Positions 1 through 7,836 of a DNA stretch of 64,000 bases are shown here, one piece after another. The DNA is from Glycomyces luteolus (GTDB lineage: Bacteria; Actinomycetota; Actinomycetes; Mycobacteriales; Micromonosporaceae). Location of the stretch: positions 360,527-424,526 of the forward strand of contig NZ_JAPZVP010000002.1 of assembly GCF_027622875.1 (NCBI RefSeq), read 5' to 3'. The position numbers and the translations under genes are program-made. A model generated the notes under the pieces. The model ran no database searches and was not told the origin of the DNA. It saw only the letters and a program-made list of their open reading frames with translations. Position 1 is the stretch's first letter; each line of letters opens with the position of its first letter.

Positions 1-618
1 TACGAGGACTACGCGCACGTCATCGTCGACGAGGCCCAGGACCTCTCGCCCATGCAGTGGCGCATGCTCGGCCGCCGCGGCCGCGGCGCCGGATGGACCA
101 TCGTCGGCGACGAGGCCCAGTCGAGCTGGCCGCGACCGAGGGAGAGCGCCGACGCCCGCCGCCGCGCCGTCCCGAGCGGGCGCCTCCACGAGTTCCACCT
201 CACCAAGAACTACCGGAACTCCAAAGAGGTCTTCGAGTACGCCGCCGAGTGGGCCAAGCCGCGCCTGCGCAACATCGACCTCCCCGAAGCCGTCCGCGAG
301 ACCGGCGTGCGGGTCGCCGAGAAGACCGTGGCCGCCGACGCGCTCCTGCCGGAGGTCGCGGGCTCGGTCGTCCAGGCGCTTGCCGCCGTCGAAGGCACGG
401 TCGGCATCATCGCCCCGTACGACCGCCACGAGGAGCTCGGCGACATCGTCCACGACGGCCGCGTCACCCTTGTGGGCCCCTTGGAGTCGAAGGGCCTCGA
501 ATGGGACGCCGTCATCGCCGTCGACCTCGAAGCCGTCGCCCAATCCCACGGTGCCGGTGTCGCCTACGTGGTGCTGACCCGCGCCACGCAGCGCCTTACG
601 CGGATCGATATCGCCTAG
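1..618 (+). CDS. HelD-like superfamily 1 helicase/ATPase, C-terminal part (5' end outside window)
   Basis: The open frame enters from the left edge and ends with TAG at 616-618, giving 205 visible residues. SF1 helicase motifs follow in order: a Walker B motif VDEAQD at residues 10-15, motif III GDEAQSSW at about 37-44, motif IV KNYRNS at about 70, and motif VI VVLTRATQRL near the C-terminus. This spacing, with the phrase DLSPMQWRML after Walker B, is typical of actinobacterial HelD/HelR proteins, which use ATP to release stalled RNA polymerase from DNA; UvrD/Rep relatives share the motifs but usually have longer 2B domains. The Walker A half is outside the window. The exact subfamily is an inference. 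Confidence 0.8.
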   Translation, partial: YEDYAHVIVDEAQDLSPMQWRMLGRRGRGAGWTIVGDEAQSSWPRPRESADARRRAVPSGRLHEFHLTKNYRNSKEVFEYAAEWAKPRLRNIDLPEAVRETGVRVAEKTVAADALLPEVAGSVVQALAAVEGTVGIIAPYDRHEELGDIVHDGRVTLVGPLESKGLEWDAVIAVDLEAVAQSHGAGVAYVVLTRATQRLTRIDIA

Positions 619-1100
619 GGCGGGTGTTGGAGCTTGAGGATCTGGCTCCTTTAGCTCAAAGCGAGCGGCGACGAAGGGGTGGGTTGAGGGAGGGCCTTTT
701 CCCTTGGGCCGGTGGGGGACCGGGGCGCCGAATGTGAGGGTTTTCCCTGCGTGTGGGTGATGCGGGAGTGGTTGGGGGCGTGGATAATTGAGAGTACGTA
801 CAGGGATACGGAATCCGTGTAGGTGAACGATATGGTGGTAAGCAGACTACGACATAAGCCTCTGGCCATATGCCTGCATTGCACGGACGTTGAGATCGGT
901 GTCGGAGCCATGAGGAGCTCCGGCGTCACTCGGCCACGGCCCTTTGCGATGAGCCGTTGAACTGTCCTGGCAGGGACGGGGACACGGCATGCACCCCCCG
1001 GACCGGGGCGAGACCCGGGACGGACAGCGGCAGGCGCTTGAACGGTGCCTGCCGGCAGGCCCAGGCCCGATCGGACGATCAGGAGCCAGGGGCCAAGGAA

Positions 1101-1260
1101 GCAGAGGCCAGCGCCCCCGATATGCAAGTGGGAGTGAGGGTCTGGAGGCCAGTGCCCCGATGTGCAAGAGGGGCAAAGGCTTGGAGGCCGGTGCCCCGAA
1201 ACGTCTCGGCGGCAGGGGTCTAGCGGCCGGTGCCTGTGAAGGTCAGGGCCGCTGATCGCA
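1101..1260. repeat. Degenerate ~40-bp tandem repeat, about 3.5 copies
   Basis: The core GAGGCC(A/G)G(C/T)GCCCC recurs at 1104, 1145 and 1184, with a weaker copy at 1223, so the period is 39-41 bp. The first two units also share ATATGCAAG / ATGTGCAAG. Copies diverge at roughly a quarter of positions. The period is not a strict multiple of three, which argues against a conserved protein repeat. Confidence 0.55.
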
Positions 1261-1355
1261 GGCTCAGGCGAAAGCCGAAGCCTGAATCGGAAGCCTGGGC
1301 CAGGGAGGCCGAGGCACGGGAAGCGCGAGGAGTAGCGGGAAGGAGGCGAGAGGAC

Positions 1356-1871
1356 ATGACGACCACGACCGTGCGCACGGCCCGCACCGCAGCCGCGACC
1401 GAGGCAATGCCCGCCGCTGACGGCTCCGGCATCGCCTCCCACTTTGTCGCTCCGCAGTCTGGCCCGATTCATCGGGCTTCGAGCCGGACTCGCCCGGTCG
1501 CTTCGGCACCGGCTCGAATCCGCCCGGCCCGGCCGGTAGTGGCAACCGGCCCCGCCCGCCCGGCCCGCATCGTCTGCCGGGTGGCGACGACCGGCCCCGC
1601 CCCGGCGACGCACCCCCGAGCAGCCATTCACCTCTCCATCGCTGCCCGCCTGAACCGCACGCCAAAGACAACCCGGCCCCGACCGGCGGCCCCAGGCGAA
1701 CTCCCGTCCCTCCATCGCCGCCCGTTTGAAGTCGGCCCGAAGGTGACCCGGCCCCGGCCAGCCGCCCCAGGCGAACTCCCACCCCGCCATCGCCGCCCGC
1801 TTGAACCCAGGGGCGAAACGACCGGCCGGGCCCAACCGCTCCAGAGCAGCCTCCCGCCACTCCCTCGCTGA
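1356..1871 (+). CDS. Possible low-complexity hypothetical protein (171 aa)
   Basis: This frame has one feature the other spurious frames here lack: a perfect AGGAGG at 1341-1346, nine bases before ATG 1356. The protein begins MTTTTVRTARTAAATEA and is Ala/Pro/Arg rich. It ends in 25-residue repeats (PRPAAPGELPSLHRRP, then PRPAAPGELPPRHRRP) encoded by the 75-bp DNA repeat. I recognise no domain. It could be real, a relic, or chance; the repeat keeps all frames open, so length is weak evidence. Confidence 0.2.
   Translation: MTTTTVRTARTAAATEAMPAADGSGIASHFVAPQSGPIHRASSRTRPVASAPARIRPARPVVATGPARPARIVCRVATTGPAPATHPRAAIHLSIAARLNRTPKTTRPRPAAPGELPSLHRRPFEVGPKVTRPRPAAPGELPPRHRRPLEPRGETTGRAQPLQSSLPPLPR
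1590..1871. repeat. Degenerate 75-bp tandem repeat, about 3.7 copies
   Basis: CCATCGC(T/C)GCCCG recurs at 1636, 1712 and 1787, and ACCCGGCCCCG at 1671 and 1746, giving a period of 75-76 bp. The second and third units are close to 80% identical; the outer ones are more decayed. Because 75 is divisible by three, open frames run through the array on both strands. Confidence 0.6.
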
Positions 1872-1892
1872 CGCAGCAGCGGATCTACAGTG

Positions 1893-2534
1893 TCAGGCGG
1901 GCTCGGCTGACCCTTGGCCAGTCGAGGATTGAGCCGGGATTCTCCTTCGTGTCCTTCGCAGCGCAGCGGTGAGCATCGTTGCCGCGATGAGGGTCGCCGA
2001 GGGGAGCCATACCATGCTGGGGCGATTCACGGCTGATACAGGCTGCCACCGGGAACCACCGGAGCCGAGGAGCAGAAAATCCTTCCAACCAGCGGACGAA
2101 TAACGTGCCACCAGGTCGCCGGGACGCACTGGATCGCCCGAGACGACTTCGATCGACTGAGGCCACGGTGCGGAGTTCTCGTCAGCGTCTACATAGCGGT
2201 AGGCAGACAGCTCGCAGGCACGGGCGATGCCGAACCCGAGCGGAGCGCGTTCGCAGTCGCCGACTTCGATCACTTCGACCGTCTGCGGGTCCCGCGAACC
2301 GAAAGGCGCGCCGTAGGCGAGCCGGATCTCGATGGAGAGTCCCACCAGCGCCAACACGGCCAGCAGACAGACGACATCGAGCGCTACATTGCGGGCGGTG
2401 ATGACGGCCGATCGCTCGGCACCCTTGGATCGATAGGGCTCCGAGGGGATCAGAAAACGGAGCGCCACCATCACAATGGCGACGACGAGGAATGCGAACA
2501 CAAGGATCGCGGCGATGTTGATCAGCGAGGTCAT
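1893..2534 (-). CDS. Membrane protein of unknown function, three predicted TM segments
   Basis: The protein has 213 residues. Hydrophobic helices lie at about 5-28, 50-70 and 172-190. Between the second and third is a soluble region of about 100 residues containing GDCERAPLG and RACELSAYRY, whose two cysteines could form a disulfide if that loop is outside the cell. A basic tail RRTRRRIPAQ follows the last helix. The ATG overlaps the TGA of the upstream YhhN-type gene (ATGA, 2531-2534), so the two are translationally coupled. Layout resembles small actinobacterial DUF membrane proteins, but I cannot assign a family. Confidence 0.75.
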   Translation of the reverse strand: MTSLINIAAILVFAFLVVAIVMVALRFLIPSEPYRSKGAERSAVITARNVALDVVCLLAVLALVGLSIEIRLAYGAPFGSRDPQTVEVIEVGDCERAPLGFGIARACELSAYRYVDADENSAPWPQSIEVVSGDPVRPGDLVARYSSAGWKDFLLLGSGGSRWQPVSAVNRPSMVWLPSATLIAATMLTAALRRTRRRIPAQSSTGQGSAEPA

Positions 2535-3217
2535 TCAGGAGCCTTGGCGGGCAGGGCCTTGATGGTGCCGAGGGTCAGGAGCAATTGGGCTGCCGCGTAA
2601 GCGGCCATCACCGCTTGGTCCTGGAAGGCGAAGTCGATTCCCGCTACGCCCAGACCCAGGACGAGGTCGGAGGCGACGAAGAGGAGTCCTCCGGCGGCGG
2701 CGAGACGGTTGACGCCGACTGCTTCCGCAGCCATCGCGACCAGCAGCAGGCTGTAGACCGCGACCGGCACCGCCAGGTCTCCGAGTCGCGGCCACAGGAT
2801 GATGTTGGCGCCCAACCAGACCGCCAGATAACAGCCCGGCGCGACGAAGCGGCGACGCAGCGGCAGCCCGCCCAGGCGGACGAAGACCGCGAAGTACGTG
2901 ATCTGCATGAGGCCGAACAAGCCCATGCCCCACAGGAAAGCGGACGTGCCGTCCACCAGCAGCGCGATATCGGCCGCGCACGCCAAGAGCAGGCCGATGC
3001 CGAACAGGCGGGCCGGGCGCATGCCGGGCGGGGTCGAGACGATGAGGTGGCCCAGCAGCAGAAGCGCCAGCGCGGGCTTGCTCGCCCAGCGGAGGGCGTC
3101 CGCGCCGAAGGTGATCGCGGAGAGGTCGGCGGCGATGGCGACCGTGAAGGCCCGCAGCCAGAAACGCGCGGGCACACGGACCAAGGCTGAGCGGATCAAG
3201 AGGAGGGGAGGGCTCAT
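2531..3217 (-). CDS. YhhN/TMEM86 family membrane protein (lysoplasmalogenase-like)
   Basis: The 228-residue protein is almost wholly hydrophobic, with about eight TM helices. Conserved-looking polar residues in the membrane (CAADIALL, WGMGLFGLMQITY, ASDLVLGL) fit the YhhN family. Animal TMEM86 members hydrolyse the vinyl-ether bond of lysoplasmalogens; bacterial members are mostly uncharacterised, so a lipid-ether role is only inferred. On the minus strand TAGGCT lies nine bases before the ATG, so the transcript may carry almost no leader. It forms a two-gene unit with the downstream membrane protein. Confidence 0.8.
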   Translation of the reverse strand: MSPPLLLIRSALVRVPARFWLRAFTVAIAADLSAITFGADALRWASKPALALLLLGHLIVSTPPGMRPARLFGIGLLLACAADIALLVDGTSAFLWGMGLFGLMQITYFAVFVRLGGLPLRRRFVAPGCYLAVWLGANIILWPRLGDLAVPVAVYSLLLVAMAAEAVGVNRLAAAGGLLFVASDLVLGLGVAGIDFAFQDQAVMAAYAAAQLLLTLGTIKALPAKAPE

Positions 3218-3340
3218 GGGTGCCGGAGCCTATCAGAAGCCGAGTGGGCCACGTCTCAGTCGTGGGTCGTCGGAAAAACCGCTGGCGATCGGCGGCGTGA
3301 TCGGCGATGCTGGCGCCGATGAGATATGGAAGTCGCTCCA

Positions 3341-4183
3341 ATGACCACTGACGCCGCCGGATGGGAATGGGACGAGACCCTCTTCGCCGGCAGCGCCGCC
3401 CACTACAGTGTCGGCCGGATGCCCTATCCGACCGCGCTCGTTGCCGCCGTGCGCGAAGCGCTTGGCCTCGACGGCACCGGTCGGCTGCTCGACGTCGGCT
3501 GCGGCCCCGGCTCGCTGACGCTCATGCTCGCTCCGCTCTTCGCCTCCACTGTGGGGGTCGATCCGGACGCGGGCATGATCGCCGAGGCCGCTCGGCGGGC
3601 CGAGGAAGCCGGACTCACGGATATCGAATGGCGGCAGTCGCGTGCCGAAGCACTGCCTGATGACCTGGGCGTCTTCCAGGTCGTCGCCTTCGCGCAGTCC
3701 TTCCACTGGATGGACCGCCTGCTCGTGGCCGACAGCGTCCGCAAGTTGCTCGACCCCGACGGCTACTGGATCCACGTCGGCGCCACCACCCATCGAGGCG
3801 CGGACGACACCGCGTCGCTCCCGCATCCCGCCCCGCCCTGGGGCCGCATCAGCGAACTGGTCGCGGCCTACCTCGGGCCGGTTCGCCGTGCAGGGCAGGG
3901 CTTTCTGCCGGACGGCACGGTGGGCGGCGAAGAGGACGTCATGCGGCAGGCCGGGTACACCAAGGTGACCCGCATCCAGGTCGACGACGGCCGGATCTTC
4001 GACCGGAGCGTCGACTCGATCGTCTCTGCGGTGTTCTCGCTGTCCAGTTCAGCGCCGCACCTGTTCGGGGAACGCCTGCCCGCCTTCGAGATCGAACTCC
4101 GTGACCTGCTGGCCGACGCGGCCCCCGACGGGCGTTTCTCGGAGCGCGAGGTGTCCACCGGAGTCGTCATCTGGCGGCCCTGA
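3341..4183 (+). CDS. Class I SAM-dependent methyltransferase
   Basis: The frame is open from 3326, but GGAAG at 3329-3333 sits seven bases before ATG 3341, so I start there (280 aa). The SAM-binding motif I is LLDVGCGPGSLT, followed by an acidic VGVDPDAGMI at the end of strand 2 and a motif resembling ubiquinone/menaquinone methyltransferases (FAQSFHWMD). The C-terminal third (SIVSAVFSLSSSAP, WRP) is usual for small-molecule methyltransferases of the UbiE/Tam type. Substrate cannot be told from sequence. The neighbours are not functionally linked. Confidence 0.85.
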   Translation: MTTDAAGWEWDETLFAGSAAHYSVGRMPYPTALVAAVREALGLDGTGRLLDVGCGPGSLTLMLAPLFASTVGVDPDAGMIAEAARRAEEAGLTDIEWRQSRAEALPDDLGVFQVVAFAQSFHWMDRLLVADSVRKLLDPDGYWIHVGATTHRGADDTASLPHPAPPWGRISELVAAYLGPVRRAGQGFLPDGTVGGEEDVMRQAGYTKVTRIQVDDGRIFDRSVDSIVSAVFSLSSSAPHLFGERLPAFEIELRDLLADAAPDGRFSEREVSTGVVIWRP

Positions 4184-4200
4184 AGCGCCGTGCGCGGCGG

Positions 4201-4794
4201 CTATTCGCCGTTCGCGGCCGCTGCGGTGAGGTTCCAGAGCGTGATCGCGTGGCGCCCGTGCTCGTAGCCGAGGGCGGCGATCGAGGCGGTGTCGATCTTG
4301 AAGTCGCGGCCGTCGCGTGGCGGGCGGCCGAGCCAGCGGGCCGCCGCGACGCGGAGGCTGTGGCCGTGTGCGATGAACGCGACGTCGCCGCGTTCGAGCA
4401 GCGGTTCGGCCTCGGTGAGCGCGCGGTCGAGGCGGGCGGCGACCTCCTCGGCCGATTCGCCGCCGGGGCCTTTGCCGCCGTCGGTCCAGAGCGACCAGCC
4501 CGGGTCGTCGGCCTCGATCTCCTCGCTGGTGCGGCCCTCGTAGTCGCCGTAGCCCCATTCGGCCAGGTCCGGGAGGACTGCGGTGACCGCGAGGCCCGCC
4601 AGGTCCGCGGTGATGAGGGCCCGCTTGCGCGGGCTCGACCAGACCGCGGTGAACTCGCGTCCGGCGAGCAGCGGTGCGAGCGCCTTCGCTTGGGACACAC
4701 CGTTCTCGGTGAGTTCGAGGTCGGTCACGGACGTATGCTGGCCCGACGCCGACCAGGTGGTCTCGCCGTGGCGGATGAGCACGATCTCTCCCAT
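4201..4794 (-). CDS. Histidine phosphatase (phosphoglycerate-mutase-like) family protein
   Basis: The 197-residue protein begins MGEIVLIRHGETTW, the RHG motif carrying the catalytic His. It has a second conserved Arg in SSPRKRA, the acid/base Glu in WGYGDYEGR, and the second His in IAHGHSLR. The size fits the single-domain phosphatase branch (acid phosphatase, CobC-like and similar), which transfers phosphate to the first His. Substrate unknown. On the minus strand TAAGGT (4802-4807 on plus) lies seven bases before ATG 4794, so it has its own promoter and a leaderless start. Upstream frame beyond 4794 is non-homologous. Confidence 0.85.
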   Translation of the reverse strand: MGEIVLIRHGETTWSASGQHTSVTDLELTENGVSQAKALAPLLAGREFTAVWSSPRKRALITADLAGLAVTAVLPDLAEWGYGDYEGRTSEEIEADDPGWSLWTDGGKGPGGESAEEVAARLDRALTEAEPLLERGDVAFIAHGHSLRVAAARWLGRPPRDGRDFKIDTASIAALGYEHGRHAITLWNLTAAAANGE

Positions 4795-4838
4795 GCCGAC
4801 CACCTTAATCCGGCGGCGCCGGGGGCACTCCTGGCGCG

Positions 4839-5819
4839 TCAGATCGCCTGGGCGAGGAACACGCCCATGTAGTCGTGCTCGTCGGTCCAGCAGCGGGTGG
4901 TCTCGAAACCGGTGGCCTGGAGCTGGTTCTCGAGTTCGCCGCGGACGAACTTGGTGGAGATGCCGGTGTGGATCTCCTCGCCGACCCTGAACGAGACGTC
5001 GATCGCGAGCGCCGCGAGGTCCACCTTCATCGGCTTCATGGCGCGGAGGCGCATGTCGATGGTGGCGGTGTCGTTGTCCCACAAGGCGATGTGCTCGAAG
5101 TTATCGGGTTCGAAGTCGGCGTCGAGGCGGTGGTTGAGGACGTACAGGACGTGCCGGTTGAATTCGGCCGTCACCCCGGCCGCGTCGTTGTAGGCCGCGA
5201 GGATCACGTCCGGGTCCTTCACGAGGTCCGCGCCGAGCAGGAACCAGTCGCCGGGGCGGAGGGCCTCGCGCAGGTCGCGCAGGAACTGGCTGCGCTCCAT
5301 GCCGGAGAAGTTCCCGAAGGTGCCGCCGAGGAACGCGACGAGCCGCGTGTCGTGGTGGTCGGGCAGCTGCGAGAGGTGGCGGGTGAAGTCGCCGACGATC
5401 CCGCCGAGGTAGGCGTCCGGGTAGGCCGCGGAGAGCTCCAGCAGCACATCCCGGACCTCGCCTTCGGCCACGTCGAAAGGCCAGAACGCGTCGAGGCGCC
5501 CCGCTGCGGTGAGCGCGCCGAGCAGCGGCCGGATCTTCTCGGCCCGGCCCGCGCCGAGCTCGATCACCGAGACCGGGTCGGTGCCGAGCGCGACCGCGAT
5601 CTCCCCGGCCCGGTCGTGGAGGATCGCCCGCTCGCTGCGGGTCTGGTAGTACTCCGGCTGGCGGGTGAGCTCGGCGAAGAGGGTGGAGCCGCGGCCGTCG
5701 TAGTGCAGGCGCATCGGCAGGTACTTGGGGTGCGAGGTCAGGCCGCGCCGGACATCGAGGCGGAGCGACGCGTCGAGGTCGGACTCGTCGAGGCAGATCC
5801 GCAGTTCGGGAGCAGGCAC
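4839..5819 (-). CDS. egtD: EgtD-family amino-acid N-alpha methyltransferase
   Basis: The 326-residue protein matches the EgtD family, which trimethylates the alpha-amino group of histidine in ergothioneine synthesis. Visible blocks are LPEYY-like QPEYYQTRSE, the SAM site VIELGAGRAEK, the Asn loop FLGGTFGNFSG, LVKDPDVILAAYNDAAGV and FNRHVLYVLNHRL. In the specificity loop, mycobacterial EgtD reads TEVSCKF; here it is TGISTKF, so the Glu that contacts the imidazole (Glu282 in M. smegmatis, from memory) is Gly286, while the following Ser is kept (Ser288). No egtA, egtB, egtC or egtE lies nearby. TAAGAT (5826-5831) is six bases before GTG 5819: own leaderless promoter. Substrate may not be histidine. 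Confidence 0.85.
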   Translation of the reverse strand: MPAPELRICLDESDLDASLRLDVRRGLTSHPKYLPMRLHYDGRGSTLFAELTRQPEYYQTRSERAILHDRAGEIAVALGTDPVSVIELGAGRAEKIRPLLGALTAAGRLDAFWPFDVAEGEVRDVLLELSAAYPDAYLGGIVGDFTRHLSQLPDHHDTRLVAFLGGTFGNFSGMERSQFLRDLREALRPGDWFLLGADLVKDPDVILAAYNDAAGVTAEFNRHVLYVLNHRLDADFEPDNFEHIALWDNDTATIDMRLRAMKPMKVDLAALAIDVSFRVGEEIHTGISTKFVRGELENQLQATGFETTRCWTDEHDYMGVFLAQAI

Positions 5820-5872
5820 ACCACGATCTTATGTCGACTCGGGGCGTGTTTCGCCTCAGTGAACGACGGGCG

Positions 5873-6769
5873 TCACGGCGCGCCGGGGACCGTGCAGGCC
5901 TGAGCGGCGACCTGGCTCGCGTAGCGCAGGGCCGCGGCGACCACGGCCTGGTTGCCCCAGGCGGGGAGGCGGTCGAGGCGCATCCAGCCCGCGGAGGTGA
6001 GCCAGCCGAGGAGCCCGGAGGTGAACGCGTCGCCCGCGCCGATCGTGTCCGCGACGTCCACGGGCACGGCCGTCATCTCGGTGACGTGGTTGCGGTGGAA
6101 CGCCACCGACCCGGCGTCGCCGAGGGTCACGACCACCAGGTCGGGGCCCGCTTCGAGCCATTTGCGGGCGATCTCGTCGACGGCGGTGCCCGGGTAGAGC
6201 CGGCCCAGGTCGCGCTCCGAGACGCGCACGAGGTTGGCGAGGCCGACCAGGCGCTCGGTGCGTTCGACCACTTTCGCGCGGTCGCCCATGGCGCCGAGGC
6301 GGATGTTCGGGTCGAACGTGATCGGGACGGCGCGGCGGGCGCGGTTCACCCAGTGCTCGATGGCGCGGGCGGAGGGCTCGATGTAGGCGGCGAGAGACCC
6401 GAAGTGAATGAGGTCGATCTGGGCCGGGTCGGGATTCGGCAGGGCCCGGCCCTCCCAGGCGAAGTCGGCGGCCCCGGTCGTCCAGTAGTCGTGTTCGGCG
6501 CTGCCGTCCTCGTGGACGATCGCGAGGCCGAGGGTGGAGGGCAGGTCGGTGCGGAGCAGCCAGTCGCGGCGGACGCCTGCGGCGATGTGGCGGCGCCAGA
6601 TCTGGCGGCCGAAGTGATCGCCGCCGACGGCCCCGACGAGCGCGGTCGGGATGCCGCGCCGCGCGAGCGAGACGGCGGTGTTCGCCGGGCCGCCGCCGCA
6701 GGTCGGGCGGAGCTGGCCGCCGGGGGCTGGGACGAGGTCGATGAGGTTCTCGCCTGCCACGAGGATCAA
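5873..6769 (-). CDS. PfkB-family carbohydrate kinase (fructokinase-like)
   Basis: The 298-residue protein has the N-terminal PfkB signature region CGGGPANTAVSLARRG and the C-terminal catalytic signature DTIGAGDAFTSG, in which the Asp of GAGD is the base that activates the sugar hydroxyl. The start is TTG 6769, preceded by AGGAG six bases upstream. PfkB kinases phosphorylate sugars or nucleosides with ATP; sequence alone suggests a fructokinase/ketosugar branch but does not fix the substrate. It stands alone between egtD and a divergent DUF4245 gene. A second PfkB gene at 56026-56943 is only distantly similar. Confidence 0.85.
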   Translation of the reverse strand: MILVAGENLIDLVPAPGGQLRPTCGGGPANTAVSLARRGIPTALVGAVGGDHFGRQIWRRHIAAGVRRDWLLRTDLPSTLGLAIVHEDGSAEHDYWTTGAADFAWEGRALPNPDPAQIDLIHFGSLAAYIEPSARAIEHWVNRARRAVPITFDPNIRLGAMGDRAKVVERTERLVGLANLVRVSERDLGRLYPGTAVDEIARKWLEAGPDLVVVTLGDAGSVAFHRNHVTEMTAVPVDVADTIGAGDAFTSGLLGWLTSAGWMRLDRLPAWGNQAVVAAALRYASQVAAQACTVPGAP

Positions 6770-7006
6770 CGGGGGCTCCTTCCGTCGGGCGCGGTTGCCG
6801 CTGCGGAGAGGGTATTGCAGGGGTCAGGCGGGGCGGAAGTCGGATTCGCGTCGTGGTGGGCGGGCGCGTCCGGGTCGTGTCGGGATCGGGTGGCGCCGGG
6901 TCGCTGGCGTGCGGCGCAGGTCGAGGTCCGATCGCGGCGGGCCTCGTGCGCCACGCCGGGGCGGGGCGGTGCGCCGGGCGGTGGGGCGGTCGTTCAGGAT
7001 GGGGTC

Positions 7007-7630
7007 ATGTCCACCGAAGAGGTCAAGGTCGAAGCCGAGGTTGAAGACGGCGCCGCCGCGGCTGCGGCCGAGCGCGGCCCTGCCGATGCCGCCGCCGCGA
7101 ACGCCGACGCGGCCAGGTCCGCGCGCCCGAAGCAGCGGCGGATGCGCGACATGGCGATGTCGATGGCGGTGCTGCTGGTGCCGATCGGCCTGTTCTACGT
7201 CGGCTGGGAGTGGGTGGCCTCGGACCGGCAGGTCAGCGTGGTCGACACGACCGAGAACCACTCGACCGCGGCGAGCCTCGGCCTGGCCGCGATCGAGCCT
7301 GAGCTCTCCGAGGAGTGGAAGGCGATCTCGACCGACCTCGCCGTCGACGGCGAGCAGGTCGTGCTCAGGACCGGCTACTACTCGCCCGATGGCCACGGCC
7401 TCCAGCTCTCGGAGACCAACGGCACGGCCGCCGACGTGAACGAGGACCTCACGGGCGCCGGCACCCCGGTCGAGGCGGCCGGGATCGAATGGGCCGCATA
7501 CGAATCGGATGACAGCGAGACCTGGGTCGCCGAGATCGGCGGCGAGACCGTCGTCCTCAGCGCGGAAGCCGACGGCGCCGGCGAGCTCCCGGAGCTCGCC
7601 GAAGGCGTGGCGGCAGCCGCGGGCGCTTAG
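7007..7630 (+). CDS. DUF4245 family membrane-anchored protein
   Basis: The 207-residue protein starts at ATG 7007. It has an Ala/Glu-rich cytoplasmic N-terminus with basic KQRRMRDMA, one TM helix at about 49-66 (MAVLLVPIGLFYVGWEWV), and an extracellular domain containing GYYSPDGHGLQL and ETWVAEIGGETVVL. This is the layout of DUF4245, an actinobacterial family of unknown function commonly found beside xseA/xseB, as here (it runs convergently and overlaps xseB by four bases at 7627-7630). The longer upstream open frame is antisense to the PfkB gene and not coding. Confidence 0.85.
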   Translation: MSTEEVKVEAEVEDGAAAAAAERGPADAAAANADAARSARPKQRRMRDMAMSMAVLLVPIGLFYVGWEWVASDRQVSVVDTTENHSTAASLGLAAIEPELSEEWKAISTDLAVDGEQVVLRTGYYSPDGHGLQLSETNGTAADVNEDLTGAGTPVEAAGIEWAAYESDDSETWVAEIGGETVVLSAEADGAGELPELAEGVAAAAGA

Positions 7631-7836
7631 TCCTCGTCCGCGACTCCGGGTTCGGTCCGGGCCTTGAGCCTCGCCCTCGCGCCTTCGAGGTGCGACTGGC
7701 ACAGGTCGGCGAGCTTCTCGCCCCGCTCCCAGAGCTGCAGCGACTCCTCGAGCGTGGCGCCGCCAGTCTCGAGCCGCTCGACCGTGGCCACGAGCTCGGC
7801 CCGCGCCTCCTCGTACGTCAGCTGTTCTTCGCTCAC
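7627..7836 (-). CDS. xseB: Exodeoxyribonuclease VII small subunit
   Basis: The 69-residue protein starts at GTG 7836 and shows the family core LTYEEARAELVATVERLE, ESLQLWERGEKLADLC. XseB chains wrap the extended helical arm of XseA; the complex degrades single-stranded DNA in both directions into acid-soluble oligonucleotides. The start codon shares one base with the xseA stop (TAGTG at 7834-7838), so the pair is translationally coupled. Length is normal (70-80 aa in most bacteria). Confidence 0.93.
   Translation of the reverse strand: MSEEQLTYEEARAELVATVERLETGGATLEESLQLWERGEKLADLCQSHLEGARARLKARTEPGVADED

Larger units (their letters stand above)
619..1892. other. Gene-poor region with degenerate tandem repeats
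   Basis: No recognisable gene lies in these 1.27 kb. Long open frames exist on both strands (for example minus 651-1835), but they are proline/arginine/glycine rich, resemble no family I know, and stay open because a 75-bp repeat preserves every frame. Positions 750-850 are less GC-rich than the surroundings. The stretch separates the HelD-like gene from a convergent membrane-protein gene and may be decayed DNA. Confidence 0.5.

Noticed and set aside
651..1835. 394-codon minus-strand open frame
   Set aside because: No ribosome site, no family resemblance, low complexity, and open only because of the 75-bp repeat period.
1590..1871. CRISPR-like repeats
   Set aside because: Units are contiguous 75-bp degenerate copies without unique spacers, and there are no cas genes.
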